Source of the DNA: Ancylomarina sp. 16SWW S1-10-2
Lineage (GTDB): Bacteria; Bacteroidota; Bacteroidia; Bacteroidales; Marinifilaceae
Direction of reading: 5' to 3'
Assembly (NCBI RefSeq): GCF_009669305.1
Contig: NZ_SADB01000013.1
Span: 1-64,000, forward strand
Length of the DNA stretch: 64,000 nt
In this document: positions 26,840 through 35,958 of the stretch, piece after piece
How positions within the stretch are numbered: position 1 is the first letter of the stretch
Layout of the letters: every line of letters begins with the position of its first letter
Position numbers and translations under genes: made by a program
Notes under the pieces: model-generated
Seen by the model: only the letters and a program-made list of their open reading frames with translations
Databases searched by the model: none
What the model was told of the DNA's origin: nothing

Positions 26840-27853
26840 TTATTTCGTGGACTCTCGAACGACCAATGATGTTTTTACAACACGAGTAACAGGTTCATAA
26901 TCCATGTTTCCTCCGCTAATTCTTTCAAGTAGCAGTTCTGTGGCTTTCAAACCAACTTCATGCCCATGCTGTTCCAAAGTTGTTAAGGCAGGATCCGTCA
27001 CTCTAGACACTATCCCATCCGTAAAACCAATAATTGAAATATCTTCAGGAACACGCAAGCCTGCTTTTTTAACTACTGATAAAGCTCCAGCAGCAGTTAA
27101 TTCATTTACAGCAAATATGGCATCGGGAAGCTCAGGTAAAGTCAACAAACTAGGAACTAATTCCTTTGCTTCATCAAAGTTATCACACTTAATAACTAAA
27201 CTTTCATCAAAAGGTAACTTATTCTTATGTAAAGCCTGACTATATCCCTTTAATCTATTCTGTCCTAAAAGCAAATGCTGAGGTGCTGACAAATGCGCTA
27301 TACGTTTACATCCTGTATCTATAAGGTATTGAACAGCAGAAAAAGCACCAGCAAAATCATCAACAATCACATTATCCGAAGAAAGTTCATTACAAATACG
27401 ATCAAAAAAGACAATAGGTATTCCATTTCTTCTCAGCTCTCTAAAATGATCCAAATCCTGGGTTTCTTTTGACATAGATACCAAAACACCTTCAACACGG
27501 CTAGATAATAAGGCTTGTGTATTATCAAGCTCACGCATGTAAGATTCGTTTGATTGAAAAATCATCACATTGTAACCAGATACATGAGCAATTTTTTCAA
27601 TACCGCTAATGACTGATGAGAAGAAATGATGAACGATTTCAGGAATAATAACCCCTATTACATTACTCTTACTGCTTCTTAAACTTAAGGCAACCGCATT
27701 GGGTTTATAGTGCCATGCCTTTGCCAAGGCATTAACTGCTTCTTTTGTTTTCACACTTATATCAGGATGATCTTTTAGAGCTCTTGATACTGTTGAAGCC
27801 GATATGCCTAATTCTTTCGCAATATCTTTAATTGTGACCTGTCCACTTCTCAT
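26840..27853 (-). CDS. LacI family transcriptional regulator of the starch locus
   Basis: A 337-residue repressor-type protein. The N-terminal helix-turn-helix is VTIKDIAKELGISASTVSRAL (residues 6-26), followed by the hinge helix region KPNAVALSLRS and a periplasmic-binding-protein-like sugar domain (VIGVIIPEIVHHFFSS.. to the end). It sits between the two arms of the starch locus and has its own terminator. Candidate operators lie ahead of both arms. Many Bacteroides starch loci use the SusR sensor instead, so LacI control here is a variant arrangement. The effector is likely maltose, a maltodextrin or a sugar phosphate, by inference. Confidence 0.93.
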   Translation of the reverse strand: MRSGQVTIKDIAKELGISASTVSRALKDHPDISVKTKEAVNALAKAWHYKPNAVALSLRSSKSNVIGVIIPEIVHHFFSSVISGIEKIAHVSGYNVMIFQSNESYMRELDNTQALLSSRVEGVLVSMSKETQDLDHFRELRRNGIPIVFFDRICNELSSDNVIVDDFAGAFSAVQYLIDTGCKRIAHLSAPQHLLLGQNRLKGYSQALHKNKLPFDESLVIKCDNFDEAKELVPSLLTLPELPDAIFAVNELTAAGALSVVKKAGLRVPEDISIIGFTDGIVSRVTDPALTTLEQHGHEVGLKATELLLERISGGNMDYEPVTRVVKTSLVVRESTK

Positions 27854-28103
27854 ACATTATAATATAATACCACAATTAACATAGCTTAAAATACTAATAA
27901 TCTTAAACATATAAGTGTAGATGATAATTAATAAAAATCTCCCTAAATGTAAATATAGTAATAAATCAATTACGTTCTTAATCTTTTTTTTGAGCTTCAT
28001 TATTTTGTCAAATCTACTTTGAACAAAGCACCAATTTATTAGAATAAGATTGCCACTAATTTGTTAAAATGTGTTAACTTAAACCATCATATAGACACAT
28101 TGC

Positions 28104-28111
28104 TATATTTA
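28104..28111 (+). promoter_or_regulatory. Candidate -7 box of the susCDEF operon
   Basis: TATATTTA, one base off TAnnTTTG. The operator palindrome begins 5 bases later, so repressor binding would cover the start point. Confidence 0.4.
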
Positions 28112-28116
28112 AATAT

Positions 28117-28138
28117 CAAACGTTTGCGGTGACGTTTG
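28117..28138. promoter_or_regulatory. LacI-type operator ahead of susC
   Basis: CAAACGTTTG (28117-28126) is a perfect palindrome with central CG, as LacI-family operators have. The half CGTTTGCGGTGA is repeated directly after 12 bases as CGTTTGCGACGA, giving a tandem site. Confidence 0.6.
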
Positions 28139-28436
28139 CGACGATTTTAAACTTATTAGTTACTAATCTATTATCTGAATAAATTGACAATATTTAACTT
28201 TATACTTATTAAACATTAAGAACAACTTACGATTTAGTTGATTACTAGCTTATAACAAGGAAGATTCATAGTCGGAAACATTGAGTTCAATATTTATAAA
28301 CTTAGTAACTAAATCAAAAACAGTGATAATATGTATAAGTGCAAATTTAGACTTATAATGGAAACGTTATAAAGCTGATTCAATCTTAAATATTTATCAT
28401 TAAATCTAACTTCTTATTTATCTTAAATTTACATTT

Positions 28437-31409
28437 ATGAAACTTAACATTAGTATGTTCAGAAAGCTGCTTCTCTTGTTGGTTATGGTATGTTCAATTA
28501 CCCTAACCCAAGCACAAGAAAAAGTAGTCGCTGGTACAGTTACCGATGCAAACGATGGCATGGGAATACCCGGTGTTTCCGTAGTTGTTAAAGGAACAAC
28601 AATGGGAACAAGTACTGACATTGATGGAAAATTTTCTATCACTGCAAATACGGGTTCTACTTTAGTTTTTTCTTTTATTGGCTATAAAGGTCAAGAAATA
28701 CTTATTGGTGATCAAACTAACCTAAACATTATTTTAAGCGCTGACGTCGAAAACCTTTCCGAAGTAATGGTAATTGGTTATGGTCAAGTAAGAAAAGATG
28801 ATGCTACGGGAGCAGTCTTTTCGGTAAAAGCTGATGACTTTAATCAAGGGTCAACTAGTTCACCTCAAGATTTAATTGTTGGTAAAGTTGCCGGTGTACA
28901 AATCATTAGTGATGGTGGTGCTCCAGGTGCAGGATCAACAATCCGTATTCGTGGAGGTTCTTCAATGTCTGCAAGCAACGATCCATTAATTGTAATTGAC
29001 GGTATGCCTTTAGATAACAAAGGTATTGATGGAATGAGTAACGTTTTAAGTTCATTAAACCCTAACGACATTGCGTCATTTACTGTTTTGAAGGATGCGT
29101 CGGCAACAGCTATATACGGTTCACGTGCCTCTAATGGTGTTATCCTTATAACAACTAAAAAAGGTAAAGCTGGTCAAAAAATACAAGTTACCTATGATAA
29201 TAAATTCTCTATAGGTAAAATTAAAGAAACTGTAGATGTTTTAAATGCTGATGAATTTAGAACTCTAGTTAATGAGAGGGCTGTAAACAACTCTTCAGTT
29301 AACCCAGCTTTAATGGGTAAAGCATCAACTGATTGGCAAGATGAAATTTACAGAGATGCATCAGGTCATGAGCATAATGTTGGCGTTTCAGGTTCTTTCA
29401 AAAATATTCCATTTAGAGTTTCTGCAGGTTACACTAATCAAAAAGGTATTTTGCGTACTTCTGAAATGGAAAGAACTACAGGAACCTTAAATGTTAACCC
29501 AAGCTTTTTAGATGATCATCTAAAAGTTAATTTGGGTGTAAAATACATGATGATTGAAAATCAATTTGCTGATAAAGCAGCTATTGGAAATGCTTTACGC
29601 ATGGATCCAACACAATCTGTTTTTAACAAATCTGGAATTTACGGCGGTTATACCACATGGTTAATGGGTGATGGTTCTAGAAATGTAAATGCAACACGTA
29701 ATCCTGTTGCTCAATTGCAACAAAAAGATGACAACTCTGAGGTATCAAGAGTGATTGCAGATTTCCAAGCCGATTATAAATTACATTTTCTTCCTGATTT
29801 AAAAGTAAGTATGAAATTAGGATACGACTACTCTGATAGTGATGGGAATGTTGATACTGATCTAGATGCCTCATGGGTAAGAGCATCTTCAACAGGCGTA
29901 AAAAGAGATTATACTCAAGAAAAGAAGAATGAATTAATCGATTTCTACCTAACTTACGACAAAGCACTACCATCGTTAAGTAGTAAGATAAATGTAATGG
30001 CAGGTTACGAATGGCAACACTTCTGGTCTAAATCTTCAGCTTTAGAAGTTGATCGAAATAATGACCAGATTGAAGATTCAAAAAATGAAACAGAAAATTA
30101 TCTAGTTTCTTTCTTTGGTAGAGCCAATTACACATTTATGGATAAATATATTCTTACAGCCACTTTACGTCAAGATGGTTCTTCAAGATTCCATGAAGAC
30201 AACAGATGGGGTGCTTTTCCTTCTGCAGCTTTTGCTTGGAGAATGAGTGAAGAAGCTTTCGTTAAAGATATTGAAGCAATTAGTAGCCTTAAAGTTCGAT
30301 TAGGTTATGGTATTACAGGTCAACAAGAACTTAACAGTGGTGACTACCCTTATATGGGTCTTTATAGACTAAGTGATTCAAGAACTCAATACCAGTTTGG
30401 AGATCAATTTTACACCCTTATTAGACCTGATGGATATGACGAAGGTTTAGAATGGGAAAAAACAACAACCTATAATGCTGGTATAGACTTTGGATTCTTA
30501 AATAACAGAATTACGGGTACAGTAGATGTGTACAAACGTAAGACTGAAGATCTATTAAATACAATCCCAGTACCTGCTGGAACTAACTTTACAGACAGAC
30601 TGTTGACAAATGTTGGTGACTTGGAAAATAATGGTTTTGAATTCTCTATCAATGGTATTCTTATAGATAAAGACGATTTGTATTGGGAAGTTGGATTTAA
30701 CCTAGCTTATAACAAAAACGAAATTACTCGTTTGACAAACTATGAAGATCCTAATTACAAAGGTGTAGAAACTGGTGATATTAGTGGTGTTGGTGTTGGA
30801 AATACAATTCAGATCAATGCTGTAGGTCACCCTCTTAATACTTTCTATGTATACGAGCAAGTTTATAATGCTAGCGGCAAACCTATTGAAGGACTTTACG
30901 TAGACAGAAATAAAGATGGTCAAATCACTTCAGACGATAAATATTATGCTGAAGATCCTGCTCAAGATTATAATATGGGATTCTCATCTTACATCAAGTA
31001 TAAGAATTTCGATTTTGGGTTTAATGGTAGAATTGGAGTCGGCGGACAGATATACAACAATGTTATTGTAGGTGGTCGTTACCAAGAGATGACAGTAAAT
31101 GAATATTTGACAAACATGCCTTCTGAAATTAATAAATCAAAATTTGAGACTGCACAACAATATTCTGATTATTTTCTTCAGGACGCATCATTCTTGAGAA
31201 TAGATAATATTACTCTTGGATATAACTTCACGAAACTATTAAAACCACTTTTAGGTTTTGATATGAACGCAAGAGCATTTGCAACAGTTCAAAATGCATT
31301 TGTATTAACTGATTATGACGGATTAGATCCTGAAGTTAACGGTGGTATTGACAATGATGTATATCCAAGACCAAGAACATTCTTGTTTGGATTAAACGTG
31401 AAATTTTAA
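28437..31409 (+). CDS. susC: SusC-like TonB-dependent receptor
   Basis: A 990-residue outer-membrane transporter. The signal peptide ends near LTQAQE. A carboxypeptidase-regulatory-like beta domain (about 30-105) is followed by the plug with SEVMVIGYGQVRKDDATGAV and SNGVILITTKKGK, and then the 22-strand barrel ending in the aromatic LFGLNVKF. It has no STN domain, so no anti-sigma partner is expected. It would import starch oligosaccharides with TonB energy. It is the first gene of the SusCDEF-amylase operon, with susD starting 20 bases later. Confidence 0.96.
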   Translation: MKLNISMFRKLLLLLVMVCSITLTQAQEKVVAGTVTDANDGMGIPGVSVVVKGTTMGTSTDIDGKFSITANTGSTLVFSFIGYKGQEILIGDQTNLNIILSADVENLSEVMVIGYGQVRKDDATGAVFSVKADDFNQGSTSSPQDLIVGKVAGVQIISDGGAPGAGSTIRIRGGSSMSASNDPLIVIDGMPLDNKGIDGMSNVLSSLNPNDIASFTVLKDASATAIYGSRASNGVILITTKKGKAGQKIQVTYDNKFSIGKIKETVDVLNADEFRTLVNERAVNNSSVNPALMGKASTDWQDEIYRDASGHEHNVGVSGSFKNIPFRVSAGYTNQKGILRTSEMERTTGTLNVNPSFLDDHLKVNLGVKYMMIENQFADKAAIGNALRMDPTQSVFNKSGIYGGYTTWLMGDGSRNVNATRNPVAQLQQKDDNSEVSRVIADFQADYKLHFLPDLKVSMKLGYDYSDSDGNVDTDLDASWVRASSTGVKRDYTQEKKNELIDFYLTYDKALPSLSSKINVMAGYEWQHFWSKSSALEVDRNNDQIEDSKNETENYLVSFFGRANYTFMDKYILTATLRQDGSSRFHEDNRWGAFPSAAFAWRMSEEAFVKDIEAISSLKVRLGYGITGQQELNSGDYPYMGLYRLSDSRTQYQFGDQFYTLIRPDGYDEGLEWEKTTTYNAGIDFGFLNNRITGTVDVYKRKTEDLLNTIPVPAGTNFTDRLLTNVGDLENNGFEFSINGILIDKDDLYWEVGFNLAYNKNEITRLTNYEDPNYKGVETGDISGVGVGNTIQINAVGHPLNTFYVYEQVYNASGKPIEGLYVDRNKDGQITSDDKYYAEDPAQDYNMGFSSYIKYKNFDFGFNGRIGVGGQIYNNVIVGGRYQEMTVNEYLTNMPSEINKSKFETAQQYSDYFLQDASFLRIDNITLGYNFTKLLKPLLGFDMNARAFATVQNAFVLTDYDGLDPEVNGGIDNDVYPRPRTFLFGLNVKF

Positions 31410-31428
31410 TTGATAAATGTGATTTATT

Positions 31429-32994
31429 ATGGATAAGAAATATTTTAAAACAAATTATATCATGATAGCATTTGCATTATTATTTGCATGTGTGTCTTGT
31501 GTTAATGATTTGGATACGGAACCTCTTGACGAGGATATAAAAACAGCAGAAAATGTCCTGACTGATGCTAATTCGTATAAACAACTTTTAGCTAAATGTT
31601 ATGCAGGACTTGTTTTAGGAGGTCAAACAGCTGTTGATGGAGATCCTGATATCAGTAGTATTGATGGTGGTTTTTCATCTTATTTAAGATTATTGTGGAA
31701 TCACCAAGAACTACCAACAGATGAAGCTATATGTGCTTGGAATGACGGTAATTTAAGAGATTTACATGATCAAGACTGGGACAGTTCAAATGAATTCGTT
31801 ACAGCCATGTATTACAGAATAACACTTCAAATTACGTACTGTAATAATTTGATTAAACTAACCGAAGATAAACCAGAGTACAAAGCCTTTAGTAATGAAG
31901 CTAGAGCTCTAAGAGCTTTAAGTTATTATCACATGTTAGATATGTTTGGTCGTGGTCCTTTTGTAACAGAAGACGATGAAATAGGTTCTTTTTTCTTCCC
32001 TGAAATGGCTACTCAGCAAGAATTATTTGACTATATAGAATCAGAATTAACAACAATTGAAACTGATTTAGTTGATCCAGGAACAAATGAATATGGTAGA
32101 GCTGATAAAGGTTTAGCATGGGCAATTTTAGCAAAGCTGTATTTAAATGCAGAAGTTTATATTGGTACGCCTAAATTCACCGAAGCAATAACTTATTCTA
32201 ACAAAATTATTAATGGTGGATATTCTTTAGAGTCAAATTATGCTAATTTATTCTTAGCAGATAATAATTTGAGAACTAATGAAATTATTTTTCCAATTGC
32301 ATCGGATGGAAACAATACTCAAACTTGGGGTGGTATGACATTTATAATACACTCTACAGTAGGAGGCGATATGCCAGCTGTTGAATCCGGAATTGACGGA
32401 GGTTGGGGTGGTAATAGAACCACTAAGGCTTTTGTAAACCTTTTTCCAGATGCTACAGGAACAGACAGCAGAGGCATGTTCTTCACAGAAGGTCAAAATC
32501 TAGAAATAGCAGATATTTTCAACTTTAAAGATGGTTATGCATTACGTAAGTTTAAAAATATCACTTCTACTGGCGCTGCTGGATTAAATACATCATTCCC
32601 TGATACAGATTTTCCTCTTTACAGATTAGCTGATTTTTATTTAACGTATGCTGAGGCTGTTCTTCGTGGAGGAGCTGGTGGTGACATAGCTACTGCAGTT
32701 GGATACATCAATGAATTACGAGAAAGAGCTTATGGTGATGCTTCTGGTGACATTACAGCATCAGACTTAGACTTAGATTTTATTCTTGATGAAAGAGGTC
32801 GCGAATTATATTGGGAGTGTCAAAGAAGAACAGATCTTGTTCGTTTTGGAAAACTTACAGGTTCAGATTACGTTTGGCCTTGGAAAGGTGCTGTTGCTGA
32901 TGGAACAAGTACAAATGAACTATATAATGTATTCCCTATCCCATCGTCAGATATAAATGCAAATCCAAATCTGTCGAATATCTCAGGTTATTAA
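31429..32994 (+). CDS. susD: SusD-like starch-binding lipoprotein
   Basis: A 521-residue RagB/SusD-family lipoprotein that caps the SusC barrel at the cell surface. The N-terminal lipoprotein signal ends at a Cys in FACVSC. LDTEPLDEDI and NEARALRALSYYHMLDMFG are typical SusD segments, and the C-terminal SusD motif is FILDERGRELYWECQRRTDLVRFG. TPR-like helices are spread through the protein. The order susC-susD is universal for these loci. Starch oligosaccharides are the likely ligand given the neighbours. Confidence 0.96.
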   Translation: MDKKYFKTNYIMIAFALLFACVSCVNDLDTEPLDEDIKTAENVLTDANSYKQLLAKCYAGLVLGGQTAVDGDPDISSIDGGFSSYLRLLWNHQELPTDEAICAWNDGNLRDLHDQDWDSSNEFVTAMYYRITLQITYCNNLIKLTEDKPEYKAFSNEARALRALSYYHMLDMFGRGPFVTEDDEIGSFFFPEMATQQELFDYIESELTTIETDLVDPGTNEYGRADKGLAWAILAKLYLNAEVYIGTPKFTEAITYSNKIINGGYSLESNYANLFLADNNLRTNEIIFPIASDGNNTQTWGGMTFIIHSTVGGDMPAVESGIDGGWGGNRTTKAFVNLFPDATGTDSRGMFFTEGQNLEIADIFNFKDGYALRKFKNITSTGAAGLNTSFPDTDFPLYRLADFYLTYAEAVLRGGAGGDIATAVGYINELRERAYGDASGDITASDLDLDFILDERGRELYWECQRRTDLVRFGKLTGSDYVWPWKGAVADGTSTNELYNVFPIPSSDINANPNLSNISGY

Positions 32995-33013
32995 TCGATT
33001 TTAAAAATACGTT

Positions 33014-34102
33014 ATGAAAAATATAAAATACATATTCATATTACTTCTCGCAGTAAGTTTCTTTTCTTGCGACGACGATGATGATGTGAAATTAGATGAA
33101 ACAGAGTATACAGCAGCTTCCGATATTGCGGGGTTTGGTGAGACTTTGGCTATATCAAAAGCTACAAAAACTGAAACTATTGATATTTCATACACACCTG
33201 CATATTACGGTGTAGATCTTGTTGTTACACATAAACTTCAATTTTCAACTACAGCTGAATTTTCTAATTCTGTCACTTTTGATGTTGATGCTGCTGATAA
33301 CACTTTTTCATTTACTGTAGGAGCTCTTAACGAGCTTCTAACAGAAAAACTATTACTTCCCGTAGATGAAGAAGCTACTGTTTATGCAAGAATTGTAACA
33401 TCTTCACTAGACGGCGTTGAAACTTTGTATTCATCAGTAATTGATTTTAATACAACACCATACCTAGATATTCTTTTTGCTCCTGAAACATTCTACCTTT
33501 TTGGTGATGGTGTAGGACGCGTAGCTCAGAATAATAAGCTTAAATTCATCAAAGTTCATAGCGAAGACGTTGTTTGGACTACAGTATGGATGGAAGCTAC
33601 TGGAAGCTTTAAACTTTGTTCCGATGCTGATTATAAAGGTGTCATTGGAAGAATTGGTGAAGCAATTAGCGGCGAATATACATTGGGAACAGCTGACGAC
33701 AGAGGAATAGATATACCTGTACCTGGAACAGCTGGATATTATACTATTGGTATTGATTTAGCAAATAATAAGATGATAATTGAAGCTGCTAACATTTACG
33801 TTTGTGGTCCTACTATCGGCGAAGTTTGGCCTACTGAATCAGTTGTAGATGAGAACAAATTCTTATTAGATGCAGATAATAAAACAATGTATTTAACTAA
33901 AGAGTTTGCAGCTGGTGAACTAAGACTTCACATAACTCACCCATACATTTCTGCAACAGACTGGTGGCATGCTGAATTCATATTCCTTGATGGAGTAATT
34001 GAATACAGAGCTGATGGTGATGATCAAGAAAGATTTAGCATGGGTGCAGGAGAACAGACTATAGTGCTTGACTTTATTAATCAAACAGGTAAAATTGAAT
34101 AA
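33014..34102 (+). CDS. SusE-like surface lipoprotein
   Basis: A 362-residue lipoprotein. After the lipobox Cys19 come five Asp residues (CDDDDD), which fits the Bacteroidota surface-export signal. An N-terminal Ig-like SusE domain (about 25-150) is followed by two starch-binding-type domains (FYLFGDGVGR.. and IYVCGPTIGEVWP..), rich in Trp such as DWWHAEF. It probably holds starch at the cell surface next to SusCD. The leader and the last domain resemble the next protein, so the two are related by duplication. Confidence 0.87.
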   Translation: MKNIKYIFILLLAVSFFSCDDDDDVKLDETEYTAASDIAGFGETLAISKATKTETIDISYTPAYYGVDLVVTHKLQFSTTAEFSNSVTFDVDAADNTFSFTVGALNELLTEKLLLPVDEEATVYARIVTSSLDGVETLYSSVIDFNTTPYLDILFAPETFYLFGDGVGRVAQNNKLKFIKVHSEDVVWTTVWMEATGSFKLCSDADYKGVIGRIGEAISGEYTLGTADDRGIDIPVPGTAGYYTIGIDLANNKMIIEAANIYVCGPTIGEVWPTESVVDENKFLLDADNKTMYLTKEFAAGELRLHITHPYISATDWWHAEFIFLDGVIEYRADGDDQERFSMGAGEQTIVLDFINQTGKIE

Positions 34103-34105
34103 AAA

Positions 34106-35848
34106 ATGAAAAATATTAAATATTTATTTATATCTCTATTGGCTGTTTTTTTTATCGCCTGTGACGACGATTTTGATACGCCAAGTGTAACTGAGCCCGT
34201 TCAAGGAACGGCTCCAGTTCTTGAGGGACTAACCGAAGAAATCGATTTAGTTCTTGAAAAGAAGAATGAAGGAAATGCTATAGTCAACTTAAATTGGACG
34301 GATGCAACATATGCTGACCCTATCGGAGTTAGATACTATGTTCAGATTGATACTATAGGTAATGAATTTAAAGCGCCTTTAGAATTTGATCGTGTTAATG
34401 ACATAACTACTACAATTACTGTAGGTGATCTAAACACTTTGATATCTAGCAGATATGCACCTGCAAAAATGGTAGAGCTTGAAGCAAGAATTAGAGCTTT
34501 TGCTAACGAAGATCTTAATAGCTTATATTCTTCTTCATTTACAATGAAAGTAACACCTTATCTTGATGTAAAAATCCCTACTGAATTGTATATTTATGGT
34601 ACAGCTACTGCTTCAGAAGTGGTAGCAGATGCCCTAATGGCTTACGGTAAAGACAATGTGTTTACTAAATATTTGAAGCTTACTAAAGATGCTTCATTCA
34701 AGTTTTCAGATATGCAATCGAGCGATGGTTTTGATTATAACTTCGGTAAATTTGCTACTATTTCTGAAAATATTGAAGCTGCAGGTGATGATGAAGGAAA
34801 CTTCAAATTTACAGGTGAAACAGGATGGTATGCTGTTACTGCAGATTTTGTAAACAGTAGTTTATCTATCGCAGCTTATGAAAGTTATGTTAGCGACTAT
34901 CCTAATATATATTTAGTGGGTAGCCTTACACCTTCAGCAGCTGGAACTGACTATGGTTGGGATCCTTCTCAAGCAGCTGAATTTACTCGAGAATCTGAAG
35001 GTGTTTATTCTTTAGAATATACTATTCCTGATGGAGCTAGCTTTAAATTTATTAATCAGCAAAATTGGGACGGTTTAGATTGGGCTGATGCTGATGGTGA
35101 AGGTAACTCTGGAGTTATTGCACCAAAAGGTGTGAACACTAATATCGCTTTTGATGGTGGTGATGCCGAATATACTATTACATTGGATCTTAACAAAGGA
35201 ACATATTCAATTATAGCAGCACCTATCTATCCTTCTGTAGTGTATATTAATGGTAGTTTTGTAACAGATTGGAACTGGAGTGATGATGCCATTTTAGAAA
35301 TGATTCCTGTTCATAGTAACCCACACCTTTTCTGGAAAATTGCTTGGTTTGATGCTGATTCTCAAATAAAATTTAATTCGAATAAAGCTTGGGACGGTGG
35401 TGATTTTGGAAAAACAGGTGATGCCGATGCTGATGGAATATTTACTAAAGGTGGAGATAATACACCAACTGGAACTGAAGGTTACAAAATGGTTGTTGTC
35501 AATCTTTTAACTAATACCATTCAAGTAACCGATCCTGTTATATATGCTCAAGGATCTGCTTTTGGAAATTGGGACGGTGGACAATTCTTGTTTACTACAG
35601 ATGTAACAGATGCAAAAATTCTTGTTTCTCCTGCAACTGTGGCAGATGACAATGCAAGAATGTATGTAACTGCTACTACTTTAACTAATGAAAGTGGTAC
35701 ATCAGTAGATTGGTGGCAAGCAGAGTTCAGTGTATTATCTGGAGAAATTGCTTACCGTGGAACGGGTAATGATTTACCTGCAGCTCCTATAACTACAGGA
35801 CAAGTAGTTAAATTAAATTTCAGTACTGAAACCGGAACATTTGAATAA
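34106..35848 (+). CDS. SusE/SusF-like multi-domain starch-binding lipoprotein
   Basis: A 580-residue lipoprotein whose first residues (MKNIKYLF, CDDDFD) nearly repeat those of the protein before it, only 3 bases upstream. An N-terminal SusE-type Ig domain (to about 155) is followed by at least three starch-binding modules, starting near LYIYGTATAS, NIYLVGSLTPSA and VYINGSFVTDW. Each is built of about 100 residues with exposed Trp. The last module ends DWWQAEF...ETGTFE, parallel to the previous gene. It likely adds extra starch-binding sites outside the cell. It ends the susCDEF transcript at a strong terminator. Confidence 0.87.
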   Translation: MKNIKYLFISLLAVFFIACDDDFDTPSVTEPVQGTAPVLEGLTEEIDLVLEKKNEGNAIVNLNWTDATYADPIGVRYYVQIDTIGNEFKAPLEFDRVNDITTTITVGDLNTLISSRYAPAKMVELEARIRAFANEDLNSLYSSSFTMKVTPYLDVKIPTELYIYGTATASEVVADALMAYGKDNVFTKYLKLTKDASFKFSDMQSSDGFDYNFGKFATISENIEAAGDDEGNFKFTGETGWYAVTADFVNSSLSIAAYESYVSDYPNIYLVGSLTPSAAGTDYGWDPSQAAEFTRESEGVYSLEYTIPDGASFKFINQQNWDGLDWADADGEGNSGVIAPKGVNTNIAFDGGDAEYTITLDLNKGTYSIIAAPIYPSVVYINGSFVTDWNWSDDAILEMIPVHSNPHLFWKIAWFDADSQIKFNSNKAWDGGDFGKTGDADADGIFTKGGDNTPTGTEGYKMVVVNLLTNTIQVTDPVIYAQGSAFGNWDGGQFLFTTDVTDAKILVSPATVADDNARMYVTATTLTNESGTSVDWWQAEFSVLSGEIAYRGTGNDLPAAPITTGQVVKLNFSTETGTFE

Positions 35849-35864
35849 TAACTCTATAAATATT

Positions 35865-35901
35865 AAATCACGGGAACTTAGGTTCCCGTGATTTTTTTTT
35901 A
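35865..35901 (+). terminator. Terminator after the susE/F-like gene
   Basis: A perfect 13 bp stem (35865-35877 with 35882-35894), 4 nt loop, then a run of T's. The following amylase gene starts 58 bases later and may depend on read-through or its own promoter. Confidence 0.85.
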
Positions 35902-35958
35902 ATAATAATTCATAACTTACCAATAAGGTCTTAAGATCATCACGAAAAGAAACTAACT

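Larger units (their letters stand above)
27854..28436. other. lacI-susC divergent regulatory region, 583 bp
   Basis: It contains a likely -7 box (28104-28111) and operator (28117-28138) about 320 bases before susC, and a further AAACGTT site at 28362-28368 near the gene. The stretch 28140-28436 is AT-rich and non-coding, so susC may have a long leader. No RNA family was recognised in it. Confidence 0.6.

Noticed and set aside
35865-35958. Separate operon for the T9SS amylase with its own promoter
   Set aside because: A strong terminator precedes it, but I found no TAnnTTTG box in the short gap, so I leave open read-through versus own promoter.
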